This document shows, in pieces, positions 34,811-43,821 of a stretch of 64,000 bases of DNA; position 1 is the stretch's first letter, and the number at the start of each line of letters is the position of its first letter. The notes beneath the pieces are model-generated. The model was given only the letters and a program-made list of their open reading frames with translations, did no database searches and was not told where the DNA came from. Origin of the DNA: Streptococcus canis. Lineage in GTDB: Bacteria > Bacillota > Bacilli > Lactobacillales > Streptococcaceae. Made by a program: the position numbers and the translations under genes. The DNA lies in contig NZ_LR134293.1 of assembly GCF_900636575.1 (NCBI RefSeq), positions 865,001 through 929,000 of the forward strand, in the 5' to 3' direction.

Positions 34811-35167
34811 TTGAAAAAGAAATGCTTAATTTGTAAAAAAAACTTCCAAGCTAAAACAAATAGAACCTTATATTGTTCTGAAGAATGCCGTAAGAAAGGC
34901 AATCGTGAGAAACAACGTAAATTGATGAAGCAAAAACGGGCTGAACAGAGGAAAGAAAAAAAGAAAGTTCTAAATCCTAACACAGATGTGACAGAAAAGC
35001 CTAAAAAAATACGTAATTTAGCGCAACACTATAAAAAACTAAAAAAGGAGATTTTGGCCAATGAAGCTGAATTTGGTTTTACTGGAATAACACTTATTGA
35101 AGGAATAGATGTACATGAAGAAAACTTTGTAGATTTAGTCATGCAAAAAATGAAGGAGCAGAAATGA
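34811..35167 (+). CDS. Zinc-ribbon protein next to the packaging site
   Basis: 118 residues, start TTG 34811 (AGAGG upstream). Four cysteines in CLICKKNF and CSEECRKKG form a likely zinc ribbon (residues 5-28). A very basic helix follows (residues ~28-55), then an acidic C-terminus. It occupies the place of a small terminase subunit, but I do not see that family's HTH. Could be a packaging or DNA-binding protein. The stop overlaps the portal ATG. Confidence 0.5.
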   Translation: MKKKCLICKKNFQAKTNRTLYCSEECRKKGNREKQRKLMKQKRAEQRKEKKKVLNPNTDVTEKPKKIRNLAQHYKKLKKEILANEAEFGFTGITLIEGIDVHEENFVDLVMQKMKEQK

Positions 35168-36432
35168 ATTATATGGGTATGGGCTATCTTCGTAGGAAGT
35201 TAGCTCTTTTTAAAACCGGAGTCGATAAAAGGTATCGATATTATGCAATGGACGACAGAGACAACACACGAAGTATTGTCATGCCTGACAATGTGCGTGA
35301 TATGTACAGGTCTGTGATTGAATGGACAGCTAAAGGAGTTGATAGTCTGGCAGACCGGATTATTTTCAGGGAATTTGCTAACGATGATTTTAATGCTTGG
35401 GAAATTTTTAAAGCGAATAACCCTGATATCTTTTTTGATACTGCTATCCAATCAGCGCTAATTGCATCTTGTTGCTTTGTGTACATCATGCCAGGGACGG
35501 AAGATGGCCTTCCCAAAATGCAAGTGATAGAAGCCAGTAAAGCAACAGGAATACTTGACCCAACTACATTTTTACTAACAGAGGGTTATGCAGTGTTAGA
35601 GTCTGACTCAAACGGAAATCCTACATTAGAAGCCTATTTTACTGACAAAAACACCTGGTATTATCCTAAAGATGGGAAAGCATACAGCATTGACAACCCA
35701 ACAGGTCATCCGTTGTTAGTTCCTATCATTCACAGACCAGATGCCGTAAGACCATTCGGCCGCAGTCGCATTACTAAGGCTGGGATGTACCATCAAAAGG
35801 CAGCGAAGAGAACGCTTGAGAGAGCAGAGGTTACGGCCGAGTTTTACTCATTCCCACAAAAATATGTTTTAGGCATGGACCCAGACGCTGAACCGATGGA
35901 AAAGTGGCGTGCTACGGTGTCAACGTTACTCGAAATCTCAAAAGACGAGGATGGTGATAAGCCAACAGTTGGGCAATTCACAACAGCAAGCATGGCTCCT
36001 TTCATGGAACACTTAAAAATGTATGCTTCGCTATTTGCTGGTGGTTCCGGTCTCACTCTTGATGACCTCGGCTTCCCTTCAGATAATCCATCATCAGTAG
36101 AAGCTATTAAAGCAGCGCATGAGAATTTAAGAGCAGCAGGGCGCAAAGCTCAACGCTCTTTTTCTTCTGGATTTCTAAATGTGGCGTATATTGCTGTTTG
36201 TTTAAGGGATGAGTTTCCTTATTTACGCAATCAGTTCATGGATACTGAAATTAAATGGGAACCTCTTTTTGAAGCTGATGCAAATATGCTGACCATGATT
36301 GGTGATGGTGCTATTAAGCTTAATCAAGCCATTCCTGGCTTTATGGATGCGGATGTTATTCGTGATTTAACTGGTGTCAAAGGGTCTGAAAATCCAACTT
36401 CAAAAGCAACGGAGGCGACAACTGATGGTTGA
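35164..36432 (+). CDS. Phage portal protein (SPP1 Gp6-like)
   Basis: 422 residues. The N-terminal ADDRIIFREF-like segment and the KPTVGQFTTASMAPFMEHLKMYASLFAG region resemble SPP1-type portal proteins. It forms the dodecameric channel at the capsid vertex. In this phage it precedes the large terminase, unusual since TerL usually comes first. Overlaps the MuF start by 8 bases. Confidence 0.85.
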   Translation: MNYMGMGYLRRKLALFKTGVDKRYRYYAMDDRDNTRSIVMPDNVRDMYRSVIEWTAKGVDSLADRIIFREFANDDFNAWEIFKANNPDIFFDTAIQSALIASCCFVYIMPGTEDGLPKMQVIEASKATGILDPTTFLLTEGYAVLESDSNGNPTLEAYFTDKNTWYYPKDGKAYSIDNPTGHPLLVPIIHRPDAVRPFGRSRITKAGMYHQKAAKRTLERAEVTAEFYSFPQKYVLGMDPDAEPMEKWRATVSTLLEISKDEDGDKPTVGQFTTASMAPFMEHLKMYASLFAGGSGLTLDDLGFPSDNPSSVEAIKAAHENLRAAGRKAQRSFSSGFLNVAYIAVCLRDEFPYLRNQFMDTEIKWEPLFEADANMLTMIGDGAIKLNQAIPGFMDADVIRDLTGVKGSENPTSKATEATTDG

Positions 36433-37645
36433 TGATGTCTTACCTAAGATTTTAAAATCGGTTCAACAGGATTTTGAAAAACATTTTGGCAAAAGCGAGG
36501 TAGTTGCTAAGGCTTTTGCAGAATTGAAGTCTAAAAAAGCGACTTACAAAACAGTCAATGAGTTTGCTATTGACGTCGGACAACTTTTATCTTTGGCTCT
36601 GACAGGCTCTGTGAGCTCGGATAAATTACCAGACGGTAAAATGTATTACAATATCGCTAAACGTCTCTTAGATGAAACGCTAGTCCGCAATTACGAGTTG
36701 ATTTCTGGATATGCTGAAAATGTTCAGCAGATTTTGAATGAGCAGGCTAAAATTAGTTTAAAGGTTCAGCGTCCACCGCTAAATCATGATAAAATTGACG
36801 GGTTAGTAAATCGTTTGGGTAGCGAGCCTGTCTTTGATGATGTTAAGTGGCTATTTGGTGAGCCGATTGTTAATTTTAGTCAGTCTATCGCTGATGATTG
36901 CATTAGAGTCAATGCTGATTTTCACGCTAAGGCTGGAATGAAGCCGACCATTGAACGCATATCAACTGGTAAGTGTTGTGATTGGTGCGATCGCCTCGCT
37001 GGTAAGTATATTTACCACGAAGAACCGCCAAATTTTTATCGTAGGCACCAGCACTGTCAATGTATTATTGACTATCACCCTAAAAATGGTAAGCGTCAGA
37101 ATTCATGGTCTAAAAAATGGTCAAAAGAAACTACTGATGTACTTGAACGACGCAAACAGATGAATATTGACATCAGAGATAATAACCGTAAGTCTGATAT
37201 CAAAGAATATAAGGAAATAGTATCTATTTTAGGTACAAAAGCCCCTGTTTCACTGGCTAAATTCCAAGACTTGAAGTATAATGATGGTGTAAGATATGAG
37301 CGATTAAAAGACCAAGCACACATCCAAAGGAACTTTAAAAATGGAAGGTGGCTAGATAAGGTAAATCCTGAAAAACAAGCTCGTCACATCAAATCAACCG
37401 CTGGAGAAGGTAAGAGTTATTTCTTTGATGATGTGGATGTCGATATGCTGTACAACAAATATAAGATGTCAGGATATATCGAAAAGCGTAAAGGGATTCG
37501 TACTCAATTTGAAAAAATTGACCTTGATGAACAAGATTCTCTGGGAATAGATACTTTTTCAGGTAATAAAATTAACGCAATGACTATACATTATGGTAAG
37601 ACGGGAGTTCATCTTGTTCCGGCTTACTACGAAAGGAGAACATAG
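36425..37645 (+). CDS. MuF-like minor head protein with C-terminal type-50-like toxin domain
   Basis: 406 residues from ATG 36425. N-terminal ~175 residues: helical MuF head-morphogenesis part. Residues ~178-220 hold GKCCDWCDRLAGKY and HQHCQCIID, the MuF cysteine/histidine motif. The C-terminal ~110 residues carry KQARHI...GKSYFF, and end in MTIHYGKTGVHLVPAYYERR. That pattern (HI-G...IHY-K-GxHxVP) is the hallmark of the polymorphic toxin type 50 domain found on MuF proteins. It may act as an RNase injected or released with phage particles. A 61-residue ORF follows immediately and could be the immunity protein. Confidence 0.75.
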   Translation: MVDDVLPKILKSVQQDFEKHFGKSEVVAKAFAELKSKKATYKTVNEFAIDVGQLLSLALTGSVSSDKLPDGKMYYNIAKRLLDETLVRNYELISGYAENVQQILNEQAKISLKVQRPPLNHDKIDGLVNRLGSEPVFDDVKWLFGEPIVNFSQSIADDCIRVNADFHAKAGMKPTIERISTGKCCDWCDRLAGKYIYHEEPPNFYRRHQHCQCIIDYHPKNGKRQNSWSKKWSKETTDVLERRKQMNIDIRDNNRKSDIKEYKEIVSILGTKAPVSLAKFQDLKYNDGVRYERLKDQAHIQRNFKNGRWLDKVNPEKQARHIKSTAGEGKSYFFDDVDVDMLYNKYKMSGYIEKRKGIRTQFEKIDLDEQDSLGIDTFSGNKINAMTIHYGKTGVHLVPAYYERRT

Positions 37646-37830
37646 TGGACTTAAAAAAATATCACAACAAGAGTGTCCGAGTTCGAACGGATGAAGAAAT
37701 CTATGAAGGCGTTGCTGTGTTTAATGATAAGGATGATTTTGAAGAAGAATTTGATTCTTTATCTATTAAAACAGACATTGGCTGGAGCAATGTTTTGGAA
37801 CTAGAAATCAAATCAATTGAAATTATTTAA
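37645..37830 (+). CDS. Candidate immunity protein of the MuF toxin
   Basis: 61 residues from GTG 37645, sharing one base with the preceding stop, with AAAGGAGAACATA upstream. Sequence is acidic (DDFEEEFDSL) with a KSVRVRTDEEIYEG start like small Sm-like beta-barrels. Size, charge and position match immunity proteins of type 50 toxins, but no homology search was possible. Confidence 0.6.
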   Translation: MDLKKYHNKSVRVRTDEEIYEGVAVFNDKDDFEEEFDSLSIKTDIGWSNVLELEIKSIEII

Positions 37831-37888
37831 TAAGCGCTTAGCTGTCATAGTTAGGTGCTTTTCTTATGCTTAAAAATAGGAGAAAACA

Positions 37889-38155
37889 ATGAATAAACGA
37901 ATCAAAAAGAAACGTAAACTAGAAACAGCGGTTGTGATGCTTGTTGCAGAAAACGCTATGCAAGCAGAAGCAATTAAGAATCAAAACAGACAAATTGCAG
38001 AGCTGAGATCGATTATACAACAAAACGCCCAAGCTACCAATGAAGAGTTTGCGTCTGTTAAAGCTGCTACTTTAGATAATCAAGCAGCTATTACAAACAT
38101 TGCAACTGACGTTAACTACATTAAGAAAAATTATAAGCGTAAGTGGGGCAAATAA
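37889..38155 (+). CDS. Small helical phage protein
   Basis: 88 residues, basic N-terminus (MNKRIKKKRKLETAVV) then a coiled coil (AEAIKNQNRQIAELRSIIQQ). AGGAGAAAACA precedes the ATG. Similar proteins sit next to terminase in other GAS phages. Unknown function. Confidence 0.55.
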   Translation: MNKRIKKKRKLETAVVMLVAENAMQAEAIKNQNRQIAELRSIIQQNAQATNEEFASVKAATLDNQAAITNIATDVNYIKKNYKRKWGK

Positions 38156-38273
38156 AGTTTAACCGTGTCGAATTCGACCCCTTTAATAATCAAACTAAGT
38201 CGTAGCAATACAGCTTTTTATTGTGCCCTGTCGCATGGCTAAAAACTAGGCAGTACGATTGAAAGGAATAAGT

Positions 38274-39689
38274 ATGGTTACTAAGACGAAAACAAAGCTT
38301 GGCAATCAGCGACCTACTCAATCGGTAAATTTACATTTTGCTAAATCTCTAGCGCATGAAGCTATTAAGTACTACAGAAAAACAGGGCTAAGTTGCTATC
38401 CGTGGCAAGAAAATATGCTTATCCCAATTATGGCCATCGATGAAGATGGTTTATGGGTGCATCAAAAGTATGGATATGCTATCCCACGGCGTAATGGTAA
38501 GACGGAAGTGGTCTATATTGTTGAGCTGTGGGCTTTGCATAAAGGTTTAAAAATCCTACATACTGCCCATAGAATCAGTACGTCTCACGCCTCATTTGAA
38601 AAAGTAAAAAAGTACCTTGAAATGTCAGGCTATGTTGATGGAGAAGACTTTATATCAAACAAGGCAAAAGGCCAAGAACGTATTGAGTTCAAAGCCAGCG
38701 GCGCTGTTATCCAGTTCCGGACTAGGACATCAAACGGCGGGCTTGGTGAGGGATTTGACTTACTTATCATTGACGAGGCACAAGAATACACATCTGAGCA
38801 GGAGTCAGCACTTAAATATACTGTTACCGACTCAGATAATCCTATGACTATCATGTGTGGAACACCACCAACAATGGTCTCGACCGGTACAGTCTTTGAA
38901 GCTTATCGTAAAGATTGCTTGAAAGGCAATAAGCGGTACTCTGGATGGGCAGAATGGTCAGTTCCTGAGATGGTTAAAATCAATGATGTATCATCTTGGT
39001 ATATTGCTAATCCATCTATGGGATTCCACCTCAACGAGAGGAAAATCGAAGCTGAATTAGGCGAAGATGAAATCGACCACAATATCCAGCGTTTAGGATA
39101 TTGGCCATCCTTTAACCAAAAATCAGTTATATCCGAAAAAGAATGGGCAAAACTCAAAGTTGAGCAAGCGCCAGAACTCAAAAGCAAGCTTTTTGTCGGT
39201 ATCAAGTTTGGTCAAGATGGCAACAACGTATCACTATCAATCGCAGCAAGAACATCAGAAAATAAGGTATTTATTGAGACTATTGACTGTTTATCAGTTA
39301 GGAATGGTACTCAATGGATTATTAACTTCCTGAAATCAGCTGATATTGCTAAGGTTGTCATTGATGGCGCTAGTGGCCAAGAATTGCTTGCTCGGGAGAT
39401 GAAAGAGCAAGGTCTAAAGAAACCAGAATTGCCTAAGGTCGCTGAAATTATCACAGCTAACATGATGTGGGAGCAGGGGATCATGCAGGAAACCATTTGT
39501 CATAGTGATCAGCCATCTTTGACAGCGGTAGTTACAAACTGTGAAAAGAGACAAATTGGCTCTAATGGTGGTTTCGGGTATAAGTCGCTTTATGACGATA
39601 GAGACATCAGCTTAATGGACAGTGCATTGCTTGCGCACTGGATTTGTTACACAACGAAGCCAAAAAGAAAGCAAAGAACCAGCTGTTAA
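38274..39689 (+). CDS. Terminase large subunit
   Basis: 471 residues; start ATG 38274 (MVTKTKTKLGNQ), AAAGGA 6 bases upstream. N-terminal ATPase: Walker A PRRNGKTEVV near residue 76, Walker B LLIIDEAQEY near 166. C-terminal nuclease domain with acidic residues in GIKFGQDG, KVVIDGAS and SLMDSALLAH. It cuts and pumps the genome into capsids. Its place after portal and MuF departs from the usual order. Confidence 0.9.
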   Translation: MVTKTKTKLGNQRPTQSVNLHFAKSLAHEAIKYYRKTGLSCYPWQENMLIPIMAIDEDGLWVHQKYGYAIPRRNGKTEVVYIVELWALHKGLKILHTAHRISTSHASFEKVKKYLEMSGYVDGEDFISNKAKGQERIEFKASGAVIQFRTRTSNGGLGEGFDLLIIDEAQEYTSEQESALKYTVTDSDNPMTIMCGTPPTMVSTGTVFEAYRKDCLKGNKRYSGWAEWSVPEMVKINDVSSWYIANPSMGFHLNERKIEAELGEDEIDHNIQRLGYWPSFNQKSVISEKEWAKLKVEQAPELKSKLFVGIKFGQDGNNVSLSIAARTSENKVFIETIDCLSVRNGTQWIINFLKSADIAKVVIDGASGQELLAREMKEQGLKKPELPKVAEIITANMMWEQGIMQETICHSDQPSLTAVVTNCEKRQIGSNGGFGYKSLYDDRDISLMDSALLAHWICYTTKPKRKQRTSC

Positions 39690-39767
39690 AAACGACATCC
39701 GAAAGGATGTTTTTTACTGCTAAAAAATCTACCGAACTGCCGGGAAAGCAGGAGAAAGGACGTTAAT

Positions 39768-40232
39768 ATGTCAGAATTTAAAGTTATTGAAACACAAGAA
39801 GAGTTGGACACGATTGTTAAAGCTCGCATTGCTCGAGAACGTGAGAAGTATCAAGATTACGACCAACTGAAAACTCGTGTTGAAGAACTAGAAGAAAAAG
39901 AAACAAATTATCAAGCTATTATTGAGAAGCTTAAAGACCGTGAAACTGAATTATCAACTCAGTTGGAATCAGTTAACGGGGAACTTACTCAAACTAAGTT
40001 GCAAACAGCTAAACAGCGTATTGCGACAGAATTCGGACTTCCACTTGATTTAGCGGATAGATTACAAGGTGAGGATGAGGAAGGTTTCAAAGCTGATGCA
40101 GAGCGATTGGCTTCATATATGGCACCTAAACAACCTACTCCGCCTGTAAAATCAAACGAACCAGCAGAAATTGATGAAAAAACTGCTGCTCTAAAACAAG
40201 TCGTAAACAATTTAACTACAAAAGGAGAATAG
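39768..40232 (+). CDS. Scaffold protein (capsid assembly)
   Basis: 154 residues, DUF4355-like phage scaffolding protein: central coiled coil KTRVEELEEKETNYQAIIEK, acidic and highly charged. It lies directly upstream of the major capsid gene. AGGAGAAAGGACGTTAAT precedes the ATG. Confidence 0.8.
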   Translation: MSEFKVIETQEELDTIVKARIAREREKYQDYDQLKTRVEELEEKETNYQAIIEKLKDRETELSTQLESVNGELTQTKLQTAKQRIATEFGLPLDLADRLQGEDEEGFKADAERLASYMAPKQPTPPVKSNEPAEIDEKTAALKQVVNNLTTKGE

Positions 40233-40235
40233 AAA

Positions 40236-41129
40236 ATGACACTTAAACAAGGAACACTCTTTCCAGCAACACTTATTCCAGAACTTATCTCAAAAGTGCA
40301 AGGTCACTCTGTGCTTGCTAAATTATCTACTCAAACTCCAATTCCGTTCAATGGAACAGAACAGTTCATCTTTAATTTAAACGGTAATGCTCAAATTGTT
40401 GGCGAAGGAGATCAAAAGAAAGCAGGAGATGCTACTTTGACTTCTAAGGTCATTAAGCCTTTGAAATTCGTATATCAAGCTCGCATTACTAATGAATTTA
40501 TGTATGCTTCCGATGAAAAGAAAATCAATTATCTTCAAGCATTCGCCGATGGATTTGCCAAAAAAATTGCTGAAGCTTTTGATATTGCAGCTATTCATGG
40601 ACTGGAGCCAAAGGCATTGACAGACGCATCATTCCGTGCGACAAACTCATTTGATGGGGTCGTTGACGGTAATTTAGTCGATTATGTTGCCGAAAACATT
40701 GATGATAATATTGAAGCCGCTGTCCAAGCAGTTCGTGCAAAGGGTGGAGATGTAACAGGACTCGCTCTTTCGCCAACAGCAGGAGGCGCTCTTGGCAAAC
40801 TCAAAGATGCAAATAAATCTCATATCTTCCCAGAATTCCGTTTTGGACAAAATCCTGACTCATTCTACGGTATGAAATCAGATATTAACAAAACTTTGGT
40901 CCAGGCGGGCGGAACTGCTAAAAAGGATCATGCTATCGTTGGTGACTTCGAGAACATGTTTAAATGGGGCTATGCTGAAAATATCCCTATGGAAGTTATC
41001 GAGTATGGTGATCCAGATGGGGCAGGACGCGACCTTAAAGCCTATAACGAAGTATGCCTTCGTGCCGAGGCATTCATTGGTTGGGGAATTTTGGATAAGG
41101 ATTCATTCGCTATCGTGAAGGAGGACTAG
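40236..41129 (+). CDS. Major capsid protein (HK97 fold)
   Basis: 297 residues. FPATLIPELISKVQGHSVLAKLSTQTP near the N-terminus and the HGLEPKALTDASF region fit phage major capsid proteins of the HK97 family. AAAGGAGAATAGAAA precedes ATG. No delta domain of more than ~20 residues precedes it, in line with a separate scaffold gene. Confidence 0.88.
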   Translation: MTLKQGTLFPATLIPELISKVQGHSVLAKLSTQTPIPFNGTEQFIFNLNGNAQIVGEGDQKKAGDATLTSKVIKPLKFVYQARITNEFMYASDEKKINYLQAFADGFAKKIAEAFDIAAIHGLEPKALTDASFRATNSFDGVVDGNLVDYVAENIDDNIEAAVQAVRAKGGDVTGLALSPTAGGALGKLKDANKSHIFPEFRFGQNPDSFYGMKSDINKTLVQAGGTAKKDHAIVGDFENMFKWGYAENIPMEVIEYGDPDGAGRDLKAYNEVCLRAEAFIGWGILDKDSFAIVKED

Positions 41130-41130
41130 T

Positions 41131-41259
41131 ATGGCAATCTATAAAGATTCTAAAACAGGTGCTATCTTAGTGACAGATAGTGTTCTTGGTGGAGACTGGG
41201 AACTTGTTGAGCCTGAAAAAAAGAAAAAAACTACAAAGAAGAAAGATGAGGCCGAATAG
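41131..41259 (+). CDS. Small head-associated protein
   Basis: 42 residues (MAIYKDSKTGAILVTD). AAGGAGGACTAGT precedes ATG, one base after the capsid stop. The lysine-rich tail KKKKTTKKK follows an acidic segment. Small genes of this type sit between capsid and connector genes in related phages. Confidence 0.55.
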   Translation: MAIYKDSKTGAILVTDSVLGGDWELVEPEKKKKTTKKKDEAE

Positions 41260-41279
41260 CCTCTTGGAAAGGGGTTGTT

Positions 41280-41702
41280 ATGGCAAATTTCGCAACAACA
41301 GATGACGTCATTTTATTATGGCGTCCTTTATCTGTTGATGAATTGAAACGTGCAAATGCGCTCTTGAAAGTCGTATCAGATACGTTGAGGATGGAAGCTG
41401 ACAAAGTTGGCAAAGACTTAGATAAAACGATGGTTGATAAACCTTATTTTGTTAATGTTATTAAATCGGTTACGGTTGACATTGTAGCTAGAACACTCAT
41501 GACATCTACTCAAGGCGAACCAATGGCCCAAGAGAGCCAATCAGCACTCGGGTACACATGGTCTGGAACCTACCTAGTCCCTGGAGGTGGTCTTTTTATT
41601 AAGGATAGTGAGTTGAAGCGTCTCGGACTAAAAAAACAAAGATATGGAGGGATTGAGCTTTATGGCGAAATTAAAAGGGATAACAGTTACTTTAGTCGAT
41701 AA
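41280..41702 (+). CDS. Head-tail connector (Gp15-like)
   Basis: 140 residues (MANFATTDDVILLWRPLS). Helical, matching the head-tail adaptor of SPP1 Gp15/HK97 gp6 type. GGAAAGGGGTTGTT upstream. The 3' end overlaps the next gene. Confidence 0.75.
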   Translation: MANFATTDDVILLWRPLSVDELKRANALLKVVSDTLRMEADKVGKDLDKTMVDKPYFVNVIKSVTVDIVARTLMTSTQGEPMAQESQSALGYTWSGTYLVPGGGLFIKDSELKRLGLKKQRYGGIELYGEIKRDNSYFSR

Positions 41703-42000
41703 GACTATTAGCGGAAAAGACCCTTTTGGAAATCCTGTAACAGTTGATTTTGATATTGAGGTGGAAAATGTACTTGTTGCACCGGCAACGACCGAAGATA
41801 TCACAAATCAGTTATCATTGACCGGAAAAAAAGTTGAATATGTCTTGGCTATACCCAAAGGAGATGAACACGATTGGGAAAACAAGGAGGTTAGATTCTT
41901 TGGTAAAAAATGGCGCACAGTTGGCTTACCTCTTAAAGGAATTGAAGAGCTTATACCACTAGACTGGAATAAGAAAGTGATGGTGGAACGCTATGAGTAA
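41662..42000 (+). CDS. Head closure / stopper protein
   Basis: 112 residues from ATG 41662 (MAKLKGITVTLVDKT), GGAGGGATTGAGCTTT upstream; an earlier in-frame ATG at 41644 is less well placed. A small beta-rich protein, consistent with SPP1 Gp16-type head completion proteins. Confidence 0.65.
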   Translation: MAKLKGITVTLVDKTISGKDPFGNPVTVDFDIEVENVLVAPATTEDITNQLSLTGKKVEYVLAIPKGDEHDWENKEVRFFGKKWRTVGLPLKGIEELIPLDWNKKVMVERYE

Positions 42001-42229
42001 GTTTAAGTTTAAGCTTAATAGAGCTGGTGTTGCCGAATTGATGAAATCATCAGAAATGCAGCAGGTATTAACCGCTAAGGCCACAGCCATCAGAGAACGT
42101 TGTGGTGATGGATATACACAAGATATCCATGTCGGGAAAAATAGGGCCAACGCCATGGTCAGCGCTAAAACCATAAAAGCCAAGAAAGATAACTCAAAAA
42201 ATAACACACTGTTAAAGGCGGTGCGCTAA
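41993..42229 (+). CDS. HK97 gp10-like tail component (short)
   Basis: 78 residues, basic. RAGVAELMKSSEMQQVL and ERCGDGYTQDIHVGKNRANAMV follow the HK97-gp10_like pattern. Shorter than usual for that family (~110-150). Overlaps neighbours by a few bases. Confidence 0.7.
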   Translation: MSKFKFKLNRAGVAELMKSSEMQQVLTAKATAIRERCGDGYTQDIHVGKNRANAMVSAKTIKAKKDNSKNNTLLKAVR

Positions 42230-42565
42230 TTGATTGAAGTAATTATCAAAAAATATTTAGACGAGCACTTAGATGTGCCGTCTTTTTTTGAACATCAAAA
42301 AGATGAACCTGCACGATTTATCATCTTAGAAAAGACTAGTGGGGCTAAGCAAAATCATTTGCTAAGTTCCACATTTGCTTTTCAAAGTTATGCCGAATCG
42401 TTGTATGAGGCGGCTTTACTTAATGACAAAGTAAAGCAAGTAATTGAGCAGCTTGATGTCTTGCCACAAGTTTCTGGTGTACATCTTAACGCTGACTACA
42501 ATTTTACAGATATAGCAACTAAGCGTTATCGCTATCAAGCTGTATTTGATATTAATCATTATTAA
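42230..42565 (+). CDS. Tail terminator protein
   Basis: 111 residues from TTG 42230, one base after the previous stop. IKKYLDEHLDVPSFFEH is typical of tail terminator/minor capsid proteins at this place. It would cap the tail tube on the head side. Confidence 0.65.
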   Translation: MIEVIIKKYLDEHLDVPSFFEHQKDEPARFIILEKTSGAKQNHLLSSTFAFQSYAESLYEAALLNDKVKQVIEQLDVLPQVSGVHLNADYNFTDIATKRYRYQAVFDINHY

Positions 42566-42576
42566 AGGAGATATTG

Positions 42577-43161
42577 ATGAATAAGAATGATAATAAAAAT
42601 GTAACATCTGCAAAGCCCAAGACCGGTGGGGCGATTTATTCGGCACCGCTTGGTACTAAATTGCCCGAGGATGCAAAATCAGAATTAGATACTAAATTTA
42701 AGAATTTGGGTTATGTATCCGAGGATGGTGTGGTCAATGAAGATACACGTTCATCCGAAAATATTAAAGCTTGGGGCGGAGATATTGTTGGAGCTGTTCA
42801 GACGGAAAAAGAAGATAAGTTTACTTATAAGCTGATTGAGTCGCTAAATGTGGAGGTACTCAAAGAAGTTTATGGTTCTTCTAACGTTACTGGAGATTTA
42901 GATAAAGGTATCCATATCAAGTCAAACTCAAAAGAGTTAGAAGCCCATGCAATTGTTGTTGACATGATTATGAATGGTGGCATTCTTAAACGAATTGTCT
43001 TGCCAAATGCAAAAGTTGATGAGGTAGGTGAAATTAAGTATGTCGACGGGGAAGTTGTCGGATACGAAACAATCCTAAAATGTTTCCCAGATGAAAATGG
43101 GGACACTCATCACGAATATATTGTGAAACCAAGCTCAAAAGGTGAGAACTTTGAAATGTAA
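42577..43161 (+). CDS. Major tail protein
   Basis: 194 residues. Start at ATG 42577 preceded by AAAGGAG 6 bases upstream; the TTG at 42574 is an alternative. Beta-rich with KFKNLGYVSEDGVVNEDTRSSENIKAWGGD, typical of phi13/phage major tail proteins. Forms the tail tube. Confidence 0.85.
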   Translation: MNKNDNKNVTSAKPKTGGAIYSAPLGTKLPEDAKSELDTKFKNLGYVSEDGVVNEDTRSSENIKAWGGDIVGAVQTEKEDKFTYKLIESLNVEVLKEVYGSSNVTGDLDKGIHIKSNSKELEAHAIVVDMIMNGGILKRIVLPNAKVDEVGEIKYVDGEVVGYETILKCFPDENGDTHHEYIVKPSSKGENFEM

Positions 43162-43171
43162 GAGGTAGTAA

Positions 43172-43821
43172 ATGGAAATTTTAAAAGGAAAAACAACATC
43201 GGGATTTGAATACGAAATCCCTAAAAAACGATTAAAAAACTTTGAACTTGTTGAAGCTATTGCAGAAGAGGAAACAGATCCAACAGCAGTAGTTAAAATC
43301 GTTAATTTGTTACTTGGTGATGCTGCTAAGTCTCTAAAAGAACATGTACGAGATGCAGATGGTATCGTAGATATTGAAGCTATCGGAGTAGAAATCAAAG
43401 AAATTTTTGAAAGTCAAAAAGATTTAAAAAACTAGCAATCCTCGCTCAGATGATAGTAAAAGATGATGATGCGTTAACTTGTGATTTAGCTGAAACCTAC
43501 GGCATATATGATTACAAACAGCTACCTGCTTATCAGGTGGCTGTTTTTGCTGTCGGTTTGAGGTCCAACTCTAGGATAAAAATGGCATTATCTGGAGAGA
43601 CAGAGGCTTTGGATACTGTTTTGTTAGCTGGTATTTACGATAATACTAACTTGCTGTTTTGGTCTAAAACTAAGGATGGTCAATCTGGTCAAAACAAACC
43701 TAAATCCATGGTGGAAGCTATATCTGGATCTAAATCACAAAAAGCTAATGATGTCATTTCTTTTGCGTCTGGCGAGGATTTTGCAAATGCACGTAAACAA
43801 TTACTAGGAGGTAATGGCTAA
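43172..43821 (+). CDS. Tail assembly chaperone pair (G and GT by -1 frameshift)
   Basis: The first frame (43172-43435, 87 residues) ends in KDLKN and a stop. The -1 frame runs on to 43821 (123 residues from 43450). At the junction TTTAAAA and AAAAAAC (43423-43432) give two overlapping slippery heptamers. This is the classic gpG-gpGT arrangement that lies before the tape measure gene in siphophages. The chaperones coat the tape measure during tail assembly. Confidence 0.85.

Noticed and set aside
39989..40210. Minus-strand ORF inside the scaffold gene
   Set aside because: Serine-rich low-complexity translation typical of antisense frames; the scaffold frame explains the sequence.
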